DNA of 9,743 bases from Candidatus Brevibacterium intestinigallinarum (GTDB lineage Bacteria > Actinomycetota > Actinomycetes > Actinomycetales > Brevibacteriaceae). The stretch lies in assembly GCA_019117325.1 (NCBI GenBank), contig DWZY01000332.1:1-9743 (forward strand). The letters are read 5' to 3'. The position numbers were made by a program, and so were the translations under genes. The notes under the pieces were generated by a model. It ran no database searches and was not told the DNA's origin. It saw only the letters and a program-made list of their open reading frames with translations. Shown here in pieces: positions 5,642 through 9,743 of the stretch (position 1 is its first letter; each line of letters opens with the position of its first letter).

Positions 5642-7342
5642 GTGACCGCACGCACCATCCCTGACCGCACCCTGTCCTACAGCTCCGGGATCTCCGATGT
5701 CCCACTGCGGGGGAGCACCCTGGGCGATGACCTCGCCGGCGCTGTGGCCGAGCACCCGGACGGCGAGGCCCTCGTCGATGTGCCATCCGACCGCCGCTGG
5801 ACCTACGCCCAGCTGGACGAGGACACGCGGGCCCTGGCCGTCGCCCTGCTGGATCGCGGGGTGGAGCCCGGTGATCGTGTCGCGATCTGGGCGCAGAACG
5901 TCCCGGAGTGGACGCTCGCCCTCTACGCGGTCGCCCGCGTGGGTGGAGTCGTCGTCAACGTGAATCCCGCCTATCGCGCCCACGAGCTCGAGTACGTGCT
6001 GCGGCAGAGCGGGACGCGCGTGCTGGTGACGCAGATCGCTGACGCGCACTCCGACTACCTGGCGATCGCCCACGAGGCCGCGGGCGACATCGACATCATC
6101 GCGCTCGACACCGTGCCGGGCCCGCTGGGTGCCGAGGCCGGTGCGCGCGTGAGCGAACGGCAGTCCTTCGCCGCCCTGCTGGAGCGCGGCCGCGCGCTGC
6201 TGACGGACACGGGCGCGCGCTGGGAGACTCGCCTGGAGCAGGTGGAGGCCCGCGTGAATGCGGACGATCCCGTCAACCTCCAGTACACGTCCGGGACGAC
6301 CGGCTTCCCCAAGGGCGTGACGCTCAGCCACCACAGCATCCTCAATAACGGCTTCTCGATCGGCGAGCTGCTGGGGTACGGGCCTGAGGACCGGGTCGTG
6401 CTGCCGGTGCCGTTCTTCCACTGCTTCGGCATGGTGATCGGCACGCTGGCGATCGTCTCCCACCGATCCACAGCGGTCATTCCGGGCCCGTCGTTCGACC
6501 CGAGTGCTGCCCTGCGGGCGGTGCAGGACGAGCGCGCGACCTCGCTCTACGGCGTCCCCACGATGTTCATCGCGGAGCTCGCCCTGCCGGACTTCGACTC
6601 CTACGACCTCTCGACCCTGCGCACGGGGGTCATGGCGGGCTCGACGTGCCCCGTCGAGGTGATGCGCCAGGTCATCGACCGCATGCACATGGATGAGGTC
6701 GCGATCTGCTACGGGATGACGGAGACGGCGCCGGTGTCGACGATGACGCGGGTCGATGACTCGCTGGAGCGCCGGACTCAGACGGTGGGCCGCGCCATGC
6801 CGCACATCGAGGTGAAGATCGTCGACCCCGTGGACGGGCGCACGGTTCCCCTGGGCGTCAAGGGCGAGGTCTGCACCCGCGGCTACTCCGTCATGCTGGG
6901 GTACTGGAACGAGCCGGAGAAGACGGCGGAGGCGATCGACGCAGCGCGCTGGATGCACACCGGTGACATCGGGATCATGGACGAGGACGGATACGTCGAG
7001 GTCACCGGCAGGATCAAGGACATGGTGATCCGCGGCGGCGAGAACGTGTACCCGCGCGAGATCGAGGAGTTCTTCCATCGCCACCCGGCGATCCGGGACA
7101 TCCAGGTCGTGGGCGTGCCGGACGAGAAGTACGGCGAGGAGCTCATGGCCTGGGTCGTGCTGGCGGACGGGCACGACACCCTGACGCCCCAGCAGCTGCG
7201 CGAGTTTGCGCAGGGAGAGCTGGCGCACTTCAAGGTGCCGCGCTACGTCCAGATCCGGACGGAGTTCCCCATGACCGTGTCCGGGAAGGTCCGCAAGGTC
7301 GAGCTGCGCGAGGAGGGAGCGCAGCTCGTCGCCAGCGCCTAG
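5642..7342 (+). CDS. Fatty-acid acyl-CoA synthetase (AMP-binding, class I adenylate-forming)
   Basis: This 566-residue cytoplasmic enzyme activates a carboxylic acid with ATP to an acyl-adenylate and transfers it to CoA. Core motifs are in order: P-loop-like YTSGTTGFPKG (215-225), LPVPFFHCFG (254-263), YGMTETAP (357-364), WMHTGD (437-442), GRIKDMVIRGGENVYP (456-471) and the catalytic lysine region PMTVSGKVRK (543-552, Lys549). The pattern FFHCFGMVIGTLAI and the overall length match the medium/long-chain FadD35/ACSF2-like group, so fatty acids are the likely substrates; exact chain length cannot be read. GTG 5642 is preceded by GAGGAG at 5627-5632 with 9 nt spacing. The gene stands alone on its strand and converges with the thioesterase gene, sharing 4 nt at the stops. 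All motifs are intact. Confidence 0.93.
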   Translation: MTARTIPDRTLSYSSGISDVPLRGSTLGDDLAGAVAEHPDGEALVDVPSDRRWTYAQLDEDTRALAVALLDRGVEPGDRVAIWAQNVPEWTLALYAVARVGGVVVNVNPAYRAHELEYVLRQSGTRVLVTQIADAHSDYLAIAHEAAGDIDIIALDTVPGPLGAEAGARVSERQSFAALLERGRALLTDTGARWETRLEQVEARVNADDPVNLQYTSGTTGFPKGVTLSHHSILNNGFSIGELLGYGPEDRVVLPVPFFHCFGMVIGTLAIVSHRSTAVIPGPSFDPSAALRAVQDERATSLYGVPTMFIAELALPDFDSYDLSTLRTGVMAGSTCPVEVMRQVIDRMHMDEVAICYGMTETAPVSTMTRVDDSLERRTQTVGRAMPHIEVKIVDPVDGRTVPLGVKGEVCTRGYSVMLGYWNEPEKTAEAIDAARWMHTGDIGIMDEDGYVEVTGRIKDMVIRGGENVYPREIEEFFHRHPAIRDIQVVGVPDEKYGEELMAWVVLADGHDTLTPQQLREFAQGELAHFKVPRYVQIRTEFPMTVSGKVRKVELREEGAQLVASA

Positions 7343-7764
7343 GCGGTGGCCCCGCGCAGCGTCTCGAGGGTGCTGCGCGAGAGGTCGTCCAGGGGCGTCG
7401 AGCGCCGCGTCGTCGTGTCGGTCAGGACCATGACCGACTCGGCGCGCGCGTGCACGATGTCCTCGCAGACCAGCACCTGCTCGACGACGATCGAGCTGGT
7501 GCCCACGCGGATGACGCGGCTGCCCACCTCGACGTCGCCCGGCCACAGGAGCTCCGCGAGGTACTCGATCGTGATCTTCGCGATGACGAAGTCACGGGAC
7601 GAGTCCGCCGCAACCTGACGCAGCTGATGGATGAGTTCGACCCGGCCGGTCTCGAAGAATGTCGAGAACACGGCGTTGTTGACGTGCCCCTGCCGGTCGG
7701 TGTCCGCGTAGCGGAGCTTGTCGTACGACCGCAGGGGATAGCCGGTCAGCGGCGAGGTGCTCAT
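7339..7764 (-). CDS. Hot-dog fold acyl-CoA thioesterase (4HBT/FadM-like)
   Basis: This 141-residue single-domain hot-dog protein is expected to hydrolyse an acyl-CoA to free acid and CoA in the cytoplasm. The hallmark is YDKLRYADTDRQGHVNNAVFSTFFETGRVELI (about residues 14-45), with the catalytic-type Asp23 and GHVNN (26-30) at the start of the central helix. Strands follow (FVIAKITIEYLAEL, DVEVGSRVIRVGTSSIVVEQVLVCED and HARAESVMVLTD). ATG 7764 is chosen because it follows the ThDP-enzyme stop by 1 nt (TGAcATG on the minus strand) and has CAAGG 9 nt upstream. A longer reading from 7818 would only add serine/arginine-rich residues translated from the neighbour. Co-expression with the ThDP enzyme is likely. 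Its substrate is unknown; it may trim CoA esters related to that enzyme's product, or counter the convergent acyl-CoA synthetase. Confidence 0.88.
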   Translation of the reverse strand: MSTSPLTGYPLRSYDKLRYADTDRQGHVNNAVFSTFFETGRVELIHQLRQVAADSSRDFVIAKITIEYLAELLWPGDVEVGSRVIRVGTSSIVVEQVLVCEDIVHARAESVMVLTDTTTRRSTPLDDLSRSTLETLRGATA

Positions 7765-7765
7765 G

Positions 7766-9418
7766 TCAGTACGCCTTGACGCGCTGCTCGACGATGATGT
7801 GGATGAGCGCGAACGCACCCTCCGCGATCGCCGCGAACGCCTCGTCGAGCGCCGCCGGCACCTCCGCGTCCGTCTCGACGCGGATGCCGGTGCCGCCGAA
7901 GGCGCGCGCCATGAGGGCGAAGTCGGGGTTCTGCATCTGCGTGCCGGAGACGCGCTCCGGGTACTCCCGCTCCTGGTGCGTGCGGATCGTGCCGTACTCC
8001 TGGTTGTCCATGACGATGACCAGGGGGTGCGCCCCGTACTGCGCGGCCGTTGCGAGCTCCTGTCCGTTCATGAGGAACTCGCCGTCGCCCGCGATCGTGA
8101 CGACCTGGCGATCCGGGTACCGCAGCGAGGCCGCGATGCCGGAGGGGACGGAGTAGCCCATCGATCCGTTGCGCGCGGACAGCATCGACGCGTACCCGTT
8201 CGTGGGGAAGTAGCGGTGCGCCCAGTTCGTGTGCTCGCCCGCGCCGAAGGTGACCATCGCGTCCTCGTCGAGGCGCTCGACCAACCCGCCCATGAGCGTG
8301 GCCATGCGCGCCTGGCCCTCACCCGGCTGGGACGACGGGGGAGCGGAGAACTCGAGCTGATCCTTGCGGAGGCGGTTGGTCCACTTCCGCCACGCGTCGC
8401 GCACCGGCAGATCCATGCGGATGAGGTCGCGGATGAACGGCTCCGGCTTCGCGACGATCTGGTACGTGACGGGACCGGACCGGCCGCGCAGCGAGGGATC
8501 GATCGTGACGATGAAGTTCGACTTGTCCCAGTTCTGCCGCACGGTGAAGCCGTCCGTGATGACGTCGCCGGGAACGGTGCCCACGAAGACGAGCAGGTCG
8601 GACTCGTCCATGAGCTTCTCCGTGAAGTCCGGACGCCCATAGCCCAGCGGACCCACGTAGGACGGGGAGCCGAAGGGGACCGTGCCCTGGCAGCGCCATT
8701 CCGCGGCCGCCGGCAGGTTGTGGTCCTCGAGCCAGCGCGTGAAGTCGTCTGCCGTCTCGTGCGTCCAGTCGTTGCCGCCGAAGACGAACAGCGGGCGGTC
8801 CGACTCATCGAGCGCCGCGCGCAGCGCCTTCCAGTCCTGCACCGTCATGCCGCCGGTGGCGATCGGGATCTCCGGGTGGACGAGGTCCTCGTGCGGCTGA
8901 CGGATGACATCCTCGGGCAGACCCACGACGACGGGTCCGGGACGACCGGAGTTCGCGGCGAACATGGCCTCGGCGACGACCTCGGAGGCCCGCTCCGGGT
9001 GGTCCAGCACCATGACGCGCTTCGCGCCGGTGTCGAACCACGCCTTGGGGTCGAACTCCTGGAACGCCTCCTTCTCGCGGTGCTCGAAGGGGATGAGGCC
9101 CACGAAGAGGACCATGGGCGTCGAGTCCTGCCACGCGGTGTGCAGCCCCACGTGCGCGTTCGCGGCACCCGGGCCGCGGGTCACCATCGCGATGCCGGGG
9201 GTGGTCGACATCTTGCCGTCGGCCTCGGCCATGTAGGCCGCGCCGCCCTCGTGGCGGCAGACGACCGTCTCGATCGTCGAGTCGTGGAGGCCGTCGAGGA
9301 CATCCAGGTACGACTCGCCGGGGACCACGTACACGCGCTCGACCCCGTGCTGTTCGAGGGAGCGGACGATCATGTGTCCTGCGGACGGGGTGCCGGAACG
9401 GTCGGAGGGTGACGCCAT
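7766..9418 (-). CDS. ThDP-dependent enzyme, acetolactate synthase/decarboxylase-like (substrate unknown)
   Basis: This 550-residue cytoplasmic protein has the three-domain layout of the acetolactate synthase/benzoylformate decarboxylase superfamily. The N-terminal Pyr domain (about 10-175) carries YVVPGESYLDVLDGL and the cofactor-activating glutamate in VCRHEGGAAYMAEADGK (Glu57), then VTRGPGAANAHVGLHTAWQD. The central DHS-like domain (about 190-340) holds LFVFGGNDWTHETADDF and LLVFVGTVPGDV. The C-terminal PP domain (about 370-540) has ARNGSMGYSVPSGIAASLRYP and the ThDP/Mg motif GDGEFLMNGQELATAAQYG...MDNQEYG (Gly444-Asp445-Gly446 to Asn472). The residues differ from classical IlvB, no ilvN regulatory subunit or other branched-chain gene is nearby, and a 2-oxo-acid decarboxylase or carboligase is equally possible. 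ATG 9418 has GAAGGA 8 nt upstream. The frame stays open to 9670, but that part is intergenic in character. It is the first gene of a two-gene unit with the thioesterase. Confidence 0.9.
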   Translation of the reverse strand: MASPSDRSGTPSAGHMIVRSLEQHGVERVYVVPGESYLDVLDGLHDSTIETVVCRHEGGAAYMAEADGKMSTTPGIAMVTRGPGAANAHVGLHTAWQDSTPMVLFVGLIPFEHREKEAFQEFDPKAWFDTGAKRVMVLDHPERASEVVAEAMFAANSGRPGPVVVGLPEDVIRQPHEDLVHPEIPIATGGMTVQDWKALRAALDESDRPLFVFGGNDWTHETADDFTRWLEDHNLPAAAEWRCQGTVPFGSPSYVGPLGYGRPDFTEKLMDESDLLVFVGTVPGDVITDGFTVRQNWDKSNFIVTIDPSLRGRSGPVTYQIVAKPEPFIRDLIRMDLPVRDAWRKWTNRLRKDQLEFSAPPSSQPGEGQARMATLMGGLVERLDEDAMVTFGAGEHTNWAHRYFPTNGYASMLSARNGSMGYSVPSGIAASLRYPDRQVVTIAGDGEFLMNGQELATAAQYGAHPLVIVMDNQEYGTIRTHQEREYPERVSGTQMQNPDFALMARAFGGTGIRVETDAEVPAALDEAFAAIAEGAFALIHIIVEQRVKAY

Positions 9419-9426
9419 TGTGAGAA

Positions 9427-9432
9427 TCCTTC
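9427..9432 (-). promoter_or_regulatory. Shine-Dalgarno fixing the ThDP-enzyme start at 9418
   Basis: On the minus strand, GAAGGA is followed by 8 nt and then ATG at 9418. It supports this start over the 84-codon upstream extension of the open frame. Confidence 0.75.
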
Positions 9433-9467
9433 GTGGTGCGGTCGGCTGTGATTCTGGGGCTCGCATC

Positions 9468-9473
9468 ATTATG
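9468..9473 (-). promoter_or_regulatory. Candidate -10 element for the ThDP-enzyme operon
   Basis: On the minus strand the hexamer reads CATAAT (5 of 6 to TATAAT), in the most AT-rich spot of the gap, about 50 nt before the start codon. Transcription would begin near 9461, leaving a leader of about 42 nt with the Shine-Dalgarno. It sits within a small palindrome CGCAT-CATT-ATGCG (9462-9475). No good -35 hexamer is seen at 16-18 nt, so an activator may be needed. Confidence 0.4.
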
Positions 9474-9478
9474 CGCTG

Positions 9479-9507
9479 ATCTGCCGTTCTGGCCATCGAA
9501 TCTGCCG
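9479..9507. repeat. 8-nt direct repeat spaced by 21 bp, candidate regulator site
   Basis: ATCTGCCG occurs at 9479-9486 and again at 9500-9507, exactly two helical turns apart. On the minus strand this reads CGGCAGAT-N13-CGGCAGAT, just upstream of the candidate -10 and flanking the expected -35 position. This geometry fits a dimeric activator or response regulator. The assignment is inference from spacing alone. Confidence 0.35.
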
Positions 9508-9531
9508 GATGACGCGAGGACAGGCACATTC

Positions 9532-9548
9532 GTCTCACCCGATGAGAC
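9532..9548. repeat. Short inverted repeat in the divergent intergenic region
   Basis: GTCTCA-CCCGA-TGAGAC is a perfect 6-bp inverted repeat with a 5-nt centre. It is roughly midway between the two divergent genes and lacks a T-tract, so an operator is more likely than a terminator. An 11-nt-period direct repeat, CGATTG at 9584-9589 and 9595-9600, lies further right. Confidence 0.3.
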
Positions 9549-9656
9549 CGGTGCTGGGCGCGGTGACGGGGCATCTTCGGTGACGATTGTGTCTCGATTG
9601 GGCGCCGGAAGCGGGTGAGCGCCGCGGCTGAGATGCCCCTGCGAGGCAGTTGTGAG

Positions 9657-9662
9657 TAGTCT
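9657..9662 (+). promoter_or_regulatory. Candidate -10 element for a leaderless transcript
   Basis: TAGTCT (TANNNT consensus) ends 6 nt before the ATG at 9669, which places the predicted transcription start on or next to the A of the start codon. No Shine-Dalgarno is visible upstream. This arrangement is typical of leaderless actinobacterial mRNAs. The -35 region (around 9633-9639, TGCCCC) is weak. Confidence 0.45.
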
Positions 9663-9668
9663 TGGCGC

Positions 9669-9743
9669 ATGACCGAGAATGTGACTCAGGGCACGACGCG
9701 ACCGGACGTGGAGCCGCCGCTCGTCGTGATGTCCGACGTCCAG
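9669..9743 (+). CDS. N-terminal fragment, probably polar amino-acid ABC transporter ATP-binding protein (3' truncated)
   Basis: Twenty-five codons run from ATG 9669 to the right edge: a variable polar leader (MTENVTQGTTRPDVEPP), then LVVMSDVQ. The last part resembles the first beta-strand of GluA/GlnQ-type ATPases ('PLVxMxDVQKxFG...'), the cytoplasmic subunits that power glutamate/glutamine-type uptake systems. The Walker A, signature and Walker B motifs lie outside the window, so the family assignment rests on only eight residues and is tentative. It is divergent from the ThDP-enzyme operon and appears to have a leaderless start. Confidence 0.5.
   Translation, partial: MTENVTQGTTRPDVEPPLVVMSDVQ

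Noticed and set aside
5504..7546. 680-codon open frame on the minus strand opposite the acyl-CoA synthetase
   Set aside because: Low-complexity Arg/His/Asp-rich translation; the plus strand has intact AMP-binding motifs with a good ribosome binding site.
7757..9412. 551-codon open frame on the plus strand opposite the ThDP enzyme
   Set aside because: It mirrors the ThDP gene almost end to end and has Arg/Val/Asp-rich composition typical of shadow frames.
9419..9670. 84-codon N-terminal extension of the ThDP enzyme
   Set aside because: The residues are not family-like, a Shine-Dalgarno lies just before ATG 9418, and the stretch contains promoter-like elements in both directions.

Overview
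The window is high-GC DNA, with G or C at nearly every third codon position, GTG starts, short intergenic gaps and stop/start overlaps. Together with the protein types, this points to an actinobacterium, probably of the Micrococcales. The genus cannot be named from this sequence alone. It reads as ordinary chromosome: no tRNA, rRNA, CRISPR array, insertion sequence, integrase, attachment site or prophage was seen.

Layout. (1) Positions 1-332 (+) hold the C-terminal end of a PLP-dependent aminotransferase-fold protein, probably a MocR/PtsJ-type regulator. (2) Positions 333-1973 (+) hold a promoter overlapped by an 18-nt palindrome, then a PiT-type phosphate permease translationally coupled (ATGA) to a small two-helix membrane protein. 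(3) Positions 5431 down to 2001 (-) form a tight four-gene run: a small uncharacterised protein, a PF04020 (YvlD-type) membrane protein, an LLM-class flavin-dependent oxidoreductase and a long-form dGTPase/HD-domain dNTP triphosphohydrolase. (4) Positions 5432-5641 are a divergent intergenic region. (5) Positions 5642-7342 (+) encode a fatty-acid-type acyl-CoA synthetase. (6) Positions 9418 down to 7339 (-) form a two-gene unit: a ThDP-dependent acetolactate synthase-like enzyme, then a hot-dog acyl-CoA thioesterase 1 nt downstream. The thioesterase and acyl-CoA synthetase genes converge and share a CTAG in which each strand reads a TAG stop. (7) Positions 9419-9668 are a second divergent intergenic region with several small repeats. 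(8) From 9669 (+) begin the first 25 codons of what looks like an amino-acid ABC transporter ATPase, apparently with a leaderless start.

How the genes work together. PiT and its partner would form a phosphate-uptake unit. The ligase activates fatty acids to acyl-CoA while the thioesterase cleaves acyl-CoAs, so the convergent pair encodes opposing reactions. The dGTPase operon has no obvious common pathway. No clearly new multi-gene system is visible. The points most worth a second look are the PiT-coupled small membrane protein, the orphan ThDP enzyme/thioesterase pair, the divergent dGTPase, and the repeats around the 343-380 and 9460-9550 promoters.
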